From assembly GCA_036873755.1 (NCBI GenBank), contig JAVTVY010019461.1, forward strand, positions 1 through 64,000: DNA of 64,000 nt, read 5' to 3'. Below are positions 1 to 12,699 of the stretch, piece after piece (within the stretch, counting starts at the first letter, position 1; each line of letters opens with the position of its first letter). The notes under the pieces were generated by a model. The model saw nothing but the letters and a program-made list of their open reading frames with translations, made no database searches and was not told the DNA's origin. The translations under genes were made by a program, and so were the position numbers. The stretch is from Hanleya hanleyi. Taxonomy: Eukaryota > Mollusca > Polyplacophora > Lepidopleurida > Hanleyidae.

Positions 1-143
1 GCTGCTCTGCCAGTCCAGACCCACTGGTGACTGCTGCTCTGCCAGTCCAGACCCACTGGTGACTGCTGCTCTGCCAGTCCAGACCCACTGGTGACTGCTG
101 CTCTGCCAGTCCAGACCCACTGGTGACTGCTGCTCTGCCAGTC
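1..143. repeat. 32-bp tandem repeat, cut by the window edge
   Basis: Four full copies and a partial fifth of a 32-bp unit (starting GCTGCTCTGCCAGTCCAGAC) start at 1, 33, 65, 97 and 129. The copies are identical, so the array is young or recently homogenised. It continues left of the window. Confidence 0.97.
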
Positions 144-194
144 GCTAGTTTTAACACTATTTCAGTCACATCACAACATTTGGTTCCTATTCCT

Positions 195-345
195 TTTCAC
201 ACCCGGGAACCCCAGGGGTGCCCCAGTTAGTCGCCTCTTATGGCAAGCTCTCTGAGGGGCTGAGGCCTATTCTTACCATGGCCTAGTAGTGTGTGTACAA
301 CGACATCCCAGGTCAATCCCCGGGAGCCCCCCATGGGGCTGAGAG
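195..345. repeat. Mollusc-type dispersed repeat fragment
   Basis: GC-rich segment containing GTTAGTCGCCTCTTATGGCA and a CCTATTCTTACC block. I recall closely similar sequence as a common short repeat in gastropod and other mollusc genomes. It is not coding. The family name and borders are not established here. Confidence 0.4.
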
Positions 346-734
346 ACAACGATGTTCGCTCTGCTTTTTTGGCAACGATTTGGTGTAAGACTCACAAAAT
401 ATAATTGACAAAGGATCTGCCACAAGATGTATTGTCAGTCTTTTTCTCCAGGATATTACCTTTTCAATGGGAGGTGTTACACCAAAGCCTTGCCGCTTTT
501 TTCCAGCATTTTTGCATTGTCTGATATCTGTTTGGGGTGGTTTTCAACAAGTCACAGTTAACTCTATCGATAGCATTTTACGAAACATTTTAATCTTCAC
601 TTCACAAAAAAGATGCGTGGTTGTATAAAGTCAGTAAATGCTGAATACTTGAGTATTTTAATTAAAATATCACTAAAATCAGAAAAAAATAAACTAGAAA
701 TGTGACTCATTATTAGACAACCTGTAACCATATC

Positions 735-1175
735 GGTCATCTATACGCGGCAAGACTGACCCTGGGATCGTGTGTATCCATGTTCAGCCTACTTTCGGCA
801 ACTGCAGGAGGGAATTTCCATAAATCAATACCACGTGACTTCGTCAGCCAATCAACTGAAGTCTACCGACGTAACCCCAACGTAACTCGCCATTTTCGAG
901 TCATGTGATGAACTACTTGTTCAAAATTTCAGATCCTCCACACCTCTTGGATGATACGAAAGTTATACATACCTATATATTTTGTAAGCCCAGGCAATAT
1001 CTGTTTCAGAAGTGGTATGAAAACCTGTAATTTATCAGATTTCTCGGGTCTGCTCTCCGCCGGATGAAGGCCGAACAGAATCCGGTAAAGTACTGGATAT
1101 CGCTCCGCGATAATGGAGACACACGATTCACAAGCCATCTTATGGATGGCGAAGTGTACGCAAATGATTATTAGA
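735..1175 (-). repeat. Dispersed repeat family R1, copy 1
   Basis: This segment recurs at 23640-24045 and 57985-58285, both in plus orientation. All copies share the start (TTCGCCATCCATAAGATGGC) and the block GACTCGAAAATGGCGGGTTA or near variants. Copies 1 and 2 also share a distal block ending in ACACGATCCCAGGGTCAGTC. A 69-codon open frame (929-1138) is similar to a frame in copy 3, but copy 2 lacks the middle of it. It may be a remnant of a coding exon or just a young repeat. No terminal repeat or family was recognised. Confidence 0.85.
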
Positions 1176-1179
1176 AAAG

Positions 1180-4100
1180 CTAGAAATATGTTTTCCGAAT
1201 TGTGTGGGCTGCTCCTGAATAACTGTCGATCTTTAAGGTAAGAGGTATGAAAAGCTGCTTCCGGGAAGTAGTCCGCTCAGTTTTGCCTTTTCACTGAAGG
1301 CACCGGCATAATATATTGATCAACTATTCAAGAATATTTGTTTGAAAAACTATTTTGTTTATATTTTCTGCATGAACCAATAGATCTTGTATACGTGTAC
1401 GTTATAAAGATAATTTTCTTGAAAAACAGACTATTTAATTACTAAAACTAATTGTGAGGGCCTTTGATACCTACATGTACATGTACTGGGAGGACAAGTT
1501 CGTGAAATCAAACATGTTTTGATTTTCAGAACAAGTTTTCATCCTCAAAACAGTTTTTGTCTTCAGTGTGTGGTGATTGTGAACATGTGTCCGAACATTT
1601 ACCAACAGTTATCCAATCAACTGGCAGCTGTCGTTCATGTGACGAAGTCCCTCTCACATGACAAAATGGGTCCCATCACATGACCAGCAGCCTCGCTGCT
1701 TGATTGCGTCGACTGGTGGTCAAGAGAAAATGTTCGCAGTGTGAGGTTACCACGAACAAAGACACGAACAAACTGTTCTGTTCTAATACAACAAAATGTT
1801 GTTGGGCTTTAGCTAACTCTAATGCAAGGACGCACACTCCTAGTTCATTTGCTTCTGCTAAAACTTATCTCCTTCTTCAACTTTCTCAAGATGTTTACAT
1901 AGCATATTACAGTAGATAGCAGTAGCAACAGAAGGAGAGAAAATTGTTCTTGGATTCGACAGAAAAGTATTTTCATTTTAGTAAATGAAATCTATCAATT
2001 TTATTGGTTAACATTGGGCATTTTGGGGGTTGAAATTTATTGCAGCTTGCTAGGTAGAACAACATCAACTAAAAAATTTTAAAAAAAGAACAAAATAAAT
2101 AAACAAATAAAAATTTAATACAAATGATTTTGAAACAAAATTAAACAAAATTTTTGAAACATTTGAAAAAGCAAGTTGAAATTTGAAATTGAATTTAAAA
2201 ATTTGAAATTGAAATATCATGACGGTATGGGGTCAGGGAATGTATTGTAAGTCTCATGTACCCGCAGGCAATATCGAGGGTTCGGGGGGTGGGGGGAGTA
2301 GGGTCGTTTTAGTTCAGGAGGTTAACGAAAAGGGCAAGGTCGAGAAGCTGTGGACTGAATTTTTTTGGATATTTTTGCTTTACTTTTTCTGGATGGGGAC
2401 GAGGACAGAGTCAAGGACACACACACACAGATTTCTATATCGAGCTTTCTGCAGCTACATGTAGAGCTACAGGCTCCATAAAATAACTTTCTTGACGAGC
2501 CCAAATTCTTGGCGAGGGTTGAATGTACCACAGGCCTTGCCAAATGAAAATGAGCGGAGAGCTACATGTATAAACCGATCCTCCGGAGAAATTTTGAGCA
2601 GTAAAATATTAGTTTAGGAGAGTGAAACACTGACGAGGGGCATTTTTAGTTCTCTCAAAACCACTCTTCAAATGAGATGGCCTGTTACAGGGAGAAAACT
2701 GTCATCATAGCAACCACGGATCCAAGTCGCTACAGTATGCGAGTAATACGACGGCAGCTACAATGAAGTTGGAAATGGGCCATGTCTACAAATTAGCACT
2801 GGAGTTGGCATTTTCATGACTGGTGTAGTACGTGCAGATCATGTTTAGACCAAAAGCAGTTTTTTCAGGCAATATCTCGAACTAAAGAACTTTCTTGGCA
2901 TGTAGTGGAATCCAACACATTACAAAAGCTTTTACACCACAGCTCTCAGTTCATCGTCCATTTGCTTCACCTGTTGTAATCACGCATTGGATAATGCCTT
3001 GTTTTTACAACTTACCGTAAAGCATGGATTTGATATACGTTGAGAAGCTGCGCATTCACAGTGGATTCTTTCTTGTAATTGGCCATTTTTCGCTGAGTTG
3101 ATCGTGATTGGAAGACAATGACAGGAGTTGGCGCTATTTACGTCTTGTTGAGATGCAGGAAGGAGTCAGATAATTTGTGTATGAGGAGAGAATTATATTT
3201 GACACATTTAAAGGAATAGACAACATTTGGCAAACGTAAACTGCGACTGAAAGAACAATCCAAACAGAGCCCAAAAATATTTTTTTCCTATTTTTGAGAT
3301 TCTTTCTAACGAAGAAAAATACTCCCAAACATTGGGAAAATGACCAGATGTGTTGAATGAAGGGAGCCACCATCTTTATGCCATCCTTATGGTCTAACCA
3401 ATGAGCGGCGGAGTGATATCCACGTGACAACTAGCTCATGACGTCATTGGGCCTTTCTGCTGTAAGACAGCAAACGTGGCAGCAAGTGATTTTCAACTTT
3501 TTCCAAGGGTCCGACGCCTTGCATTTCCGGGATTTTCAACCTGACTGATGACAATGGCTGGCTGGGCCAAACCGTGCTTTCATCTACGCTGCATGGGAGC
3601 AGTGTCGAGGGATACAAGAAGTGTCAGGCGTGTTCGAGCCCATTGAAGACGATCTACCGTAGAAATCGGTCGAGGATGCATGTACCGTAAAAGCCGGCCG
3701 GGTCGCCGATTTCGTTTAGTCGGCTCTGCTGTGAGATGTCCTGTTAGGAAACGATCAGACGAGCACATGGGCAGGTGCTGACATTAGCTGACAAGGGTTT
3801 ATTCCATAAACTTTCTCAGGTAAATTTTCTCGCACGCTAGATATTTGGGTGGGTGTTTAACGGCCGTGTCATGCTGAACAGTTTCTTTCGGCAACAGTTC
3901 AACGATGAGAAAAATCTCCGGACAATCTTTCCCCGGAGAAATGGCCCTCCAGCTGAGGCAGATTTAGTTTCGTTTTCCCGTGCCGGTCTTTGTTGAGGCT
4001 CGATTCTTTGAATTGGTAAAACAGAAATCAGATTATTCTCATTCTCGGTTACATTAAACAATCTCAGTCAGTTTTACTGCCTAATTATGTTGACGCATGT

Positions 4101-5930
4101 TGGCGTAGTCATCAGCTGAAAAGTATTGGAAAATAACGAAAGCATATATTTTATCAGACAACTTGATGCTGTGTTTTTTGACACTTAGACAGTCTAGACT
4201 GGCGGACAGATCAAACCCGATTTCTCCACAACAAGGATAAGATCATTGTTATTGTACAAACATTAGCCGGTATTTGCAGGTTACAGAATACAAGAATGTA
4301 TAGCCACACCTGCTGGCCTATCGGGCTGCGATTATTCCAGTGCAAGGCAAACTGTGCGTGTCCTCCCAGTTCACTGCAGTGTTCTGTGGCCCAGTGACGT
4401 CACTAAACTTGCCGTAATGGCGGCGGCCTTACAAGCCACAGAATTTATCATTAACGGCTTCTTACTCGGTTGGAAAAAAATGCAAAATTGAAATAAAAAT
4501 GGTTTTGGACACTCCTGAAATTGTTCTTTCATTTGCAATATACGTTTATCAAAGGTTGCCTATTCCTTTAACGTCATTCAGTTGTTGATTTTTATCCTGT
4601 TTGGGCATAAAGAAAAGGCGATACTTGAGTCCATGCTTATAAGGTGGTGCAACTCATTGGAGCTACATGTGGCTAACCCAATGCATGAATAAGTCTGCTG
4701 AATTTAGTCTAAAAAAATGAGTTCCCCTCATCTCACAGGTTTCCATCATTCCACCCTATTCAGCTCATACTGTGATGTTGCCACCTCCAACCCCCTCCTC
4801 CCCCCCTTCACAATTTGGATTAATTTGAACTACAATTAAATTTCGAGGGTGATAAATATCAGCTGTTAATTTCATTCATGCGGTGTCAGGTGCGAGCGCT
4901 TTCATTTGATCTGAACAGCTAAACAGGAAGTCTAAAATAATCTCTGTAAAGAACATGCGCAAATGATGGCAAATTCATCGCCGGACTTTTCGATGTGGGA
5001 GAAAATGCAGCGAAATGTACAAGACTATTTGGGCTAAATTCCACGCGTGATCTTCTAAATTTCGGTACTAAACTTTACTTTCGCCTGAACGGAATCTCGT
5101 TTTCAGACTGGTCTGAAAAAGAAAGTCGTCAAACTTGATAAATTGACGTTCAAAGTCGCTGCTTGGGGGGAACCTGCCACAACGTTTCTTGACATGATGC
5201 ACTGTAGTCGGGTTTTACGGACAACTCAACGCCTTCAAATCTTGACAACTGCGATAAAATATCCTCTAAAATGTATGAAGTTCAGCTTCTACCTACATAC
5301 ACTCGCGACTCACAGCTTCGAAAGAGAGAAATTGTTCGAAATGGCGAAAATATGAATTCTAAAATAAAATGGTTCTCTGTAGAAGTGCATCACGTGTAAC
5401 ATGATAGACGAGAGATTCCCGCGATCAACTTCTCTGCCAAAAAAGGTCCAAAAGGTTCATTAAATTTTGACCGTAAGAATGCGTGGTACTCACCAGTTTA
5501 TGCCCCAACACACTGTCTTGCTGGCAAAAGCCTCGGATTTGTAAAAAACTTAGAAAATATTGAGAAAATGTGCTCGAAGCAGACCCAATTCAACACGACA
5601 ACGCTACTTGTCTTGAATCGCGGGTCACAAACATAAAACCCGATTGGCTAATGCTGTCACATGATTTCAGACGGCCGTACAAAAGTCACATGATCAGTGA
5701 CCTTTCAACTTTCGCCTGAGGTTCTAGACGGATGCACCACAAATATTTTACAAAAAGTTCTCAAATCATCTGAAACTACATGCCATCTTCTTACAGAACA
5801 ATGCTCTCTACGTAACGTTTCAGATAAACAAATAAAGAAGAGTCAGCAAATTAAGCTACATTACCGTAGTAATCAGTTCAAACAACTTATTTAGAAGTTG
5901 CTGGTATGTATGTACTTATTTTTTTTATAA
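1180..5930. other. No gene recognised; AT-rich intergenic DNA
   Basis: Only short unrelated frames are seen, none with convincing splice sites or a known motif. Bases 2050-2220 are low-complexity A/T sequence built from AAATTTGAAATT-like words. Bases 4793-4808 hold a short C tract. The motif of about 20 bases around 'ggaatagacaac' near 3210 recurs inverted near 4560. Nothing else was supported. Confidence 0.6.
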
Positions 5931-6188
5931 CTGACAATTTTATTTCATTTTTGGTGCATGCACTACACAGAAGTTGTGACAGTTGTTGCAGTGACATCAC
6001 CCTGCTAAGTTAAAAAAACTAATTGATTGTTATATATAGAAGCTATTTACTGAGCATATTACTTCAATCACTTCTGCAAGCGTACAATTCAAAAGGTGCT
6101 AATCTAATCTGTAGCTAAAAGTTACAATTCAGTACTAGTATACAAAACTTACAAATACTACTAATTTTACGTATATGATAATAATATA

Positions 6189-7335
6189 TCATCGCTCAGT
6201 GAACAACAGGTGACACGATGACCATCGTTTATTAAATTGATCCCAGTCTGCTCTCTTGTTACTGATATATTTCTCCAAGTAATATGTACTCTTCAATCCA
6301 TCTTTTATATGCTGTAGATTTGGCAGCTCTTTTTTAACCTTTTGTCTATATATATTAAATTTAACAGCGGTCAATAAGTAGTTGAGAATTTTGTCTCTTG
6401 GGTTGGTCAAACCTAATATAATATTCCGTGGAATAACTTGTAAACGGATATTTGCTTTTGCCATAAACCATTCCTTTAGATGCTGCCATAGAGGTCTGAC
6501 CTTAAGGCATCCCCAAAACAAGTGGTAAATTGATTCCGGTTCCCTTTTGCAGAAAGTACAAAGTTCATCCTGTTCTGGGTCAATTTTGTTCATGAATGAG
6601 TTAGTAGTCAAGATTCTATTGACTATACGATACTGGAACCACTTGAGTTTCATGTCACCAATGTTGTTCACTGATCGATTGATCATACACCATTCTTTAG
6701 AGTCATATTCAGTGCCTAGAGTGGTCTCCCATTTGATATTCACATTGGCCTTCACGAAACTACTAGCCATAAGAATATTATAGAAAACTACATCCTGATT
6801 GTACTTTTATCAACGGGAAAATATTTGGTGGAATAAATGGTGCTTGTATTTCGCCTGAAAATTCAGTTATATTCAATTTATTTGCTGCTCGTTTTATTGC
6901 CGATATAACGGAATGGAATTCCAAAAAGTTGACATGTTGCCGAGTATATTTCCTCGAAAGTATCATAGCTGAGAATTGTGTCATTTCGTATCAAGTCATT
7001 GACAAATTTTATGCCATGGTCGAGCCATTTGTCGTAGAGTATAGGTTGATTATTAATCATAAATTTGTTGTTTTGCCAGATTATTTCCTTTTTAAATGCA
7101 ATATGATCAGGTTCTTTGTAAATCACATTTTTTTTTGAAAATGGTCCCACGCTGTATTTACATCGGTCCAAAAGGGATTTAATGAGCTGTTTCCAAGAAT
7201 GGAATACCCGGCGCTTGCCGCAGCAAGAAACTTCACCGGGAGTAGATGAAACCATTTACATTTTTTATTAATTATTTGTCTCAGCCATGATATTTTCTGA
7301 GCTCGGATAGTGTTAATAATTGAAGGAATATTCAT
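6189..7335 (-). pseudogene. LINE C-terminal region with zinc-binding segment
   Basis: This continues the same element. Frames at 7123-7335, 6878-7255 and 6189-6770 together cover the region after the palm. The last piece (193 residues) contains LKWFQYRIVNRILTTNSFMN followed by CTFCKREPESIYHLFWGC, the C-x2-C-...-H-x4-C pattern seen at the end of L1/Tx1-type RT proteins (the zf-RVT type). The frames overlap in different phases, so the region is frameshifted at about 6780-6880 and 7130-7250. It ends at a stop at 6189. An AT-rich 3' region follows to about 5930 with no clear poly-A tail. Confidence 0.85.
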
Positions 7336-7379
7336 TCCACCATCTTTAAAAGGTTTAACTGATTTAACTCTGGCTATCT

Positions 7380-8680
7380 TGTCTGGCTACTACTCCAGAC
7401 AAACTGAATTTTTTTTTTGTAGTTCATCAATCAGATTTTGAGGCGGATCAGGCAGTGACGAAAATAGGATATTTAGTTTTGGTAATATTAACTATTTCAA
7501 AAACGTTATTCTTCCTAAAGGCGTCGACATTCTTCTTAGCAATATTTTCATCAGCAGATCTATAGTTTTCAGTTTGTCTTTGTAGTTTCGCTCCATCATT
7601 TCGGCATTATTTAGTGTGAATATCATACCAAGAAGAGAGAACGAATCTTGCCTCCAGTCTAACCGCCATTTCGTTTTATAGACTTTATTAGATCCCTTCG
7701 CTGATCCTATTCAAATGATCCTTGTTTTTTCGGTATTGATGTTTAGTCCTGAAAAATGAGCAAAAAGGTCTAGATCCTCCAGACAGACATCGAGACTTCT
7801 CTGTGATCCATCAAGAAAAACGGTTGTATCATCTGCGTACTGGGACAATATAAACTCTGTATCCCCCAATTTCAGTCCTTTGATCTTGTCGTTATTTCTT
7901 AGCATAATCGCTAATATTTCAGCACAGAGCAGAAAAATATACGGAGAGAGAGGGTCCCCCTGACGACAACCCCTTGACAAGGCGCAAAAGCTTGAAGCAA
8001 ACCATTTACTAGAAGGCACGATTCTGTAATTTTGGTGAAAATTTCTACCCACTTTTTTTATAGATGGACCAAAGTTAAAGAAGCCTAGGACTTTCCGAAT
8101 GAAGCTCCAGCTAACGGAATCAAAGGCCTTTTCAAAATGGATCAAAAGTATTAAACCGGGAATATTTTTACTTTCTGTTAAGGACATTAAGTCATATACT
8201 AACCGCGTATTTTCACCGATGAATCTGCCAGTCATAAACCCGGTTTGGTCTTCATTTATAATACCTGGCAATATTTTTTTAATTCGCTGAGCGATAGCGC
8301 TGGAACAGATTTTATAGGTAACATTTTTAAAGAAATAGGGCGCCAATTCTTTAACAAATGTTTTGGTTTTCCTTCTTTTGGTAGGCAGGTTATCACACCC
8401 TGCTTCTGTGTAACAGAAAGTTCCCCTACATCATAGCTATAATTCAATGAATTTACAAGATAATGTCCGAGATCTCTTCCGAAATATTTTAGAAACTCTG
8501 TGGTAAAACCATCTGACCCCGGGCTCCTGTCATTTTTTTTGGTAATTTTAGTGATGCTAATATCTCGTCCGCAGAAAAATTTCCCCCCAAAGACTCTGCC
8601 TGTTTTTCAGTTAATTTTGGGATATAGGCAGATTTTCAAAAATGGATACGTACTTATGCTTGATTAGGAGTTCCAGACAA
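7380..8680 (-). pseudogene. LINE reverse transcriptase, frameshifted
   Basis: The longest open piece (7711-8346) carries the RT core: DQTGFMTGRFIGENTRLVYD, a LIHFEKAFDSVSW block (normally D-x-x-K-AFD; the first aspartate is changed to H), SRGCRQGDPLSPYIF and the catalytic SQYADDTTVFL box. The upstream frame around 8380-8640 reads GSDGFTTEFLKYFGRD and GELSVTQKQGVITCLPK, followed by KNWRPIS, which is the L1/Tx1 signature. The YADD box is intact, but at least two frameshifts, and stops in the 7380-7700 stretch, make this a dead copy. No host neighbour is affected. Confidence 0.9.
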
Positions 8681-8710
8681 TTTGAAAATAAAATGTCATT
8701 TTTCTTATAT

Positions 8711-9110
8711 TATAATAATAATAATAATAAGCTTTATTTAACGAGGGTAAACAAATACATGATCTGACTCAGTCAGCAAAAGCTGATCTTCCCTGAGGCC
8801 CTCAGGCAAAAACACAAATTCAGAATATACAATATGCACACGAGCACTACCAGGACTATATACAGAGAATACATACGAATGGTCATGAGAAGAATACAAA
8901 ATTGAATGATTGAACAATCATTTTCTGTCACTGAGGTTCTTTATGTACATGTGTTTGAAAGAACGTACTGAGGGAGCACATTGCATTGCGGGTTCTAAAG
9001 AATTCCATAGAACCGCACTAGAGTATTTAAGACTTTTCTTGTACAGTTCAGAGTGAGGGAAAGGAATTCGAAGTGCCTTTTTAGAAGAGGATCTCAATGA
9101 CATATCTTAT
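8711..9110 (-). mobile_element. 3' end of a CR1/L2-like LINE
   Basis: On the minus strand a 61-residue frame (9103 to 8918) reads RIPFPHSELYKKSLKYSSAV and then LWNSLEPAMQCAPSVRSFK. This is the usual C-terminus of CR1/L2/Jockey-type LINE proteins (the 'lWNsLP...sl..FK' pattern). It is followed by an untranslated stretch with a small hairpin (CCTGAGGCCCTCAGG in plus sense) and AAATAAAGCTTATTATTATT, a simple-repeat 3' terminus typical of these LINEs. Only the last 400 bases were inserted, which is normal 5' truncation. It lies at the 5' edge of the Tx1-like element in the same orientation. Confidence 0.85.
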
Positions 9111-9774
9111 TTCAACAAGAGGTAGCGCAAATTTTCAAAATTCAAAATAAAGGATAAAAATACAGAGGTCACCACGCTTATTTTTGCATAATCGAGGAAT
9201 TTATATGGTCTACTATAATGGATTACTCATTCACTAATATATGGATTAGATTAGAATTCTATGAAAAATGCCTCTATTTTCATAGATAAACCTCATATTT
9301 TCTAAGTTAATATGTCATTCTCTCCAAAATGTCTCAACGTGTTTCTGAAACAATGCTGAATCGGAAACTCCAATAAAAATCGAGGGTCACCAGGCTTCTC
9401 TCCAACACAGAAGCTACGCTCATACTATTCAGCTTGTATCACTGGCGTTCCTTCTCTCCTTGTTCAGAGCAGGGACGTCAGTGATACAAGCTGTTTATCA
9501 GCGAACACAGAAGCATGTCGATATGGAAAACCATGATGAGGTCAAATTAACCTGATTTCGCTAAGTCAGTTTGCCAGCGTTCCTTCCTTGAGGCCTTATT
9601 GCTATAAAATTTGGAAAACCCATTATCTAATTCCAAAAAAATCAGAAATGTCGCAGATATTCGCGGTCAAAGAATCTACAACTTCGTAACCCTTAAACTG
9701 ATCTGTTTATTTGTTAAACATATGTTAAAACAAGTGTAAAGTTTAATTTTTAGTATAATGACCTGTAAAAAAAG
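9110..9774. other. No gene recognised
   Basis: AT-rich DNA without a credible frame. A short inverted pair (AGCTTGTATCACTGGCGTTC near 9436 and its complement near 9475) forms a hairpin of about 20 bp. Confidence 0.5.
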
Positions 9775-9897
9775 GTGCCTAAATGTCGCATGCCGAAATG
9801 TCCTATCCTCCACTTTGTGCCGAAATATGTCGCGTGCCGAAATGTTGCTTACCGAAATGTCGCATACTGAAATATAGCGTGCCGAAATGCTGCGTAT
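9775..9897. repeat. Degenerate 14-16 bp minisatellite
   Basis: About eight imperfect units of the form ATGCCGAAATGTCGC run in tandem. The overlapping 86-residue frame is a by-product of the repeat. Confidence 0.85.
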
Positions 9898-9949
9898 TCG
9901 TGTTTTGTGTATCTCAAGTGGTTTCCGCTAAGACATTTAGTAACTCACT

Positions 9950-10022
9950 CACGGTAGGTATCCAAACAGATCTCTACCAGTGCAAACGATCTCTACCCGT
10001 AATGAAATTATCTCTACCGGTG
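9950..10022 (+). repeat. CTCTACC repeat, paired with 12585-12652
   Basis: The sequence GGTAGGTATCCAAACAGATC followed by two spaced CTCTACC words recurs in reverse complement at 12585-12652. The two copies are near-identical and 2.6 kb apart. Internally it is itself a short tandem of a unit beginning GATCTCTACC. Confidence 0.9.
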
Positions 10023-10419
10023 CGTGAAGCGAGAAATTGTTAGATTTTGGAGAGGAGCAGGCCCGGTCAAGGCAAAATAATCAGCCAAGCACCGAAAAGG
10101 TCTGTAAACCACATAGCACAGCGTACCCATATGAGTATCTAGATTTATAGCACGTGCAAGCTAAAGCCTGATGTATTTTCGTTATTTTTTAATTTGGGAC
10201 ACAGGATTGCCATGTCGATTAGGAGAATCGACTCCATCATCAAAGAATGGTCTATTTTAGGGCATATCTGACTGTACACCAGCTGTGTTTGTCCCTTTAA
10301 TTATGGCTTATTGTTCAAGTAACTAAAATAATTAAGCCTCAAAGTCGTCCTGTTTGATTACAGTGTTGGGATAGGCTTACTCTGGGAGATTTATACGCTG
10401 AAACCAATGAGTCTACAAG

Positions 10420-10760
10420 GGAAATCAAGCCCGGGACAAAATCATATTACCATGTTAGAGCGATCCCTCTAAAATGGAGGTAAAAGAGGTCGTTTGCTAA
10501 AAAGTAACTTGTTATTTATCTAATTTAATAGGTCAAATATCGGTCACGCTACTGAAACAACATTGACTGGTTCTTAAAATGGCAAATTAATTAAAGGACA
10601 AGGAACAATAGATAGATTAATGCGCCTGAAGTTTTGGAGCATTGATGACGAAGGAATGAAAGTTATTGAGTAAAAACGACCCCTTTTCCTCCATTTTATA
10701 GAGCGAGATCGCTCAAACATGGTAATATGATTTTGTCTTTATTGATTTTCGTATATATTT
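10420..10760. mobile_element. Fold-back element (MITE-like)
   Basis: The left arm (10436-10495, starting ACAAAATCATATTACCATGT) is matched by a right arm in reverse complement (10672-10732), with a spacer of about 170 bases. Both arms include a 'CTCCATTTTA' block. The arms are roughly 85% alike by eye. No clear target-site duplication or transposase is visible. Confidence 0.75.
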
Positions 10761-11639
10761 ATTGATAAGGGTCTCCCTAACATGATTACGTTGGGGGAAA
10801 AGAACAACGTGCTATCAACACGCTGATGCTTTCGACAAAAAGATACATTTACCGGTACACAAATAAAGGCGATTTGAAATTGAAAAAAAGAGATGGTACG
10901 ATAAGGCGGCAGTTTGGCCTATACGTGGTGCAGTTGAAATAGAAAAAATAAACTGACTCCATTTAGGTCATTTTTTTTTCAGGAAATAGTACATGCTACG
11001 AATTCCAATTTCATGTCATAACTATACGTAATCATAAAGCGATCGATGTAGAACTTTCACAAATTGTGTACATATATTTTCTATTGCCGTAACACACATT
11101 TCATCTTTCCGATGAGAGATGTTATCAGGGGAGTTAATGACCTCGCGAAAACTATGGAGATAGAAACTCTTGAAGCTTTTTACATAAGATCGACGACCCA
11201 CACAATTATTCGATGATAAAAAGATCGCATGACGGGAAACAGTGTTAAAAATATCAGCATAGCTCACATGACCGTTTCTGAGTTTGGAGATCGTTTCGTA
11301 GTCTTAAAATGCAATTTTCAACACCATACATTTGGATTAAATGTAAATTCAGATCAAATTTATTCATTTATTATCGACTTTCCATTGTGTTTATGATCCA
11401 ATAAAAACAATGCACGCGGATACATCTGTAGGCCTATGCCTCGAATTCCTTGCCTTGCTGCGCAGAAAATGTATTTTCCATGATTTTGGCAAAAACACGT
11501 GTGACGTGATGATATTCGCGGGTATATACAGAAAAATCTAGATCTAAGACCATTTAATTTATTTAAGTTGTTCTACTGATCAACACCTCCGCTACTCACA
11601 CCACAAAATCTAGGGTTGGTCACTGGACAACGTTTCCAT

Positions 11640-11930
11640 TCTCAGAAAGGGTTAAATTGAAATTGTTGTATTTAACACTATTAATGTCCAAGAATTGACA
11701 AAAAGCGTTGAAAAAAAAGTTTTATATGCGGCATTATATTGCGGTATGATGAGCAATACAACACTATACCAGTGTTAAATTCAGCCTAGTAAAGTGTAGT
11801 ATAATGTTAGATATTTTTTCAACACTTTCTGAGAGTGTTACAAATATAACAGCTTATATGATGGTGTAACTCCTCGGACATTAATAATGTTAAATAAAAC
11901 GCTTTCATTTTAAGAGTGTTGAGATCATCT
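11640..11930. mobile_element. AACAC-rich inverted-repeat element
   Basis: TTAACACTATTAATGTCC near 11670 faces its complement (GGACATTAATAATGTTAA) near 11877. Internal words of the AACACTTTCTGAGAGTGTT type form further hairpins. It resembles the AACAC-rich MITEs at 32.2 and 45.6 kb, but the ends are not the same, so the relation is uncertain. Confidence 0.55.
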
Positions 11931-12584
11931 TCATTATATCAAGCCAATTTCTTCGTTTTCACTTCGAACCTTCGGACGAAGGTCACATTGTGTATCGGTA
12001 CGTAATTTACCGAGCTCCCAATGACAAGACCGAACTGACTCGATCATCTTTCGTGCGTGCGTGTGCAACTTGGCATCAGACAAATCCGCACAATACATCT
12101 CTGGTTCTACTAGGCCGGTTCATACGATTTGATTTGTAGATTTTTGTCCAACACTTTCCATGCACCGAACCTGTAGAGATAGTTGTCAGGAATTGAGATC
12201 TTTGTAATTCTAATTTCCAAAAAGTACATTGAGCACACATATCATCCACATAAACTTGCTTATTTTTACCCGTATATGTGAAATTTGACTGGAATTTGAC
12301 AATATTTCGTTATAAAGTAGCCCCTTTCTATCAGGATTTCAATTCAAGACATTAAAGACCGGAAAATTTCATCACATTCTCAATACTGAATCGTCGATGG
12401 GGCGATCGGTGTCCCTGATTATGAAATAATCAGAGGACGCACGTTTGAAACAAGAGCGAAATATATTTCCTCGTACATTTAGGCGTACGCTGCGCTATAT
12501 CATTCCGAGTATTACTCAGGTCTTCCTGGCAAAATAAGCTGAAATTGGTACATACCACTATTCGTAAACCCGTAATATTAGCTG

Positions 12585-12652
12585 GTGGAGATCGTTGTGC
12601 AGATGGTAGAGATCGTTTGCACTGGTAGAGATCTGTTTGGATACCTACCGTG
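12585..12652 (-). repeat. CTCTACC repeat, second copy
   Basis: Reverse-complement partner of 9950-10022. The shared core encodes TVGIQTDLYQCKRSLP in one frame of both copies because the DNA is nearly identical, not because a protein is conserved. Confidence 0.9.
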
Positions 12653-12699
12653 TCACTGCTCTTGACTTTATTAAACTGGGACGCTGAAATCAAGATAGT

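Larger units (their letters stand above)
6189..8690 (-). mobile_element. Decayed L1/Tx1-like non-LTR retrotransposon
   Basis: Read from high to low coordinates, the block carries pieces of a LINE second open frame in correct order: pre-finger segment, reverse-transcriptase fingers and palm, thumb/connection region, then a C-terminal zinc-binding segment and stop at 6189. Several frameshifts and stops break it. The order of motifs and the GELS...NWRPISL segment match the L1/Tx1 group as I know it. There is no endonuclease, so it is 5' truncated. The truncation point near 8690 abuts a second LINE tail at 8711. Confidence 0.85.
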
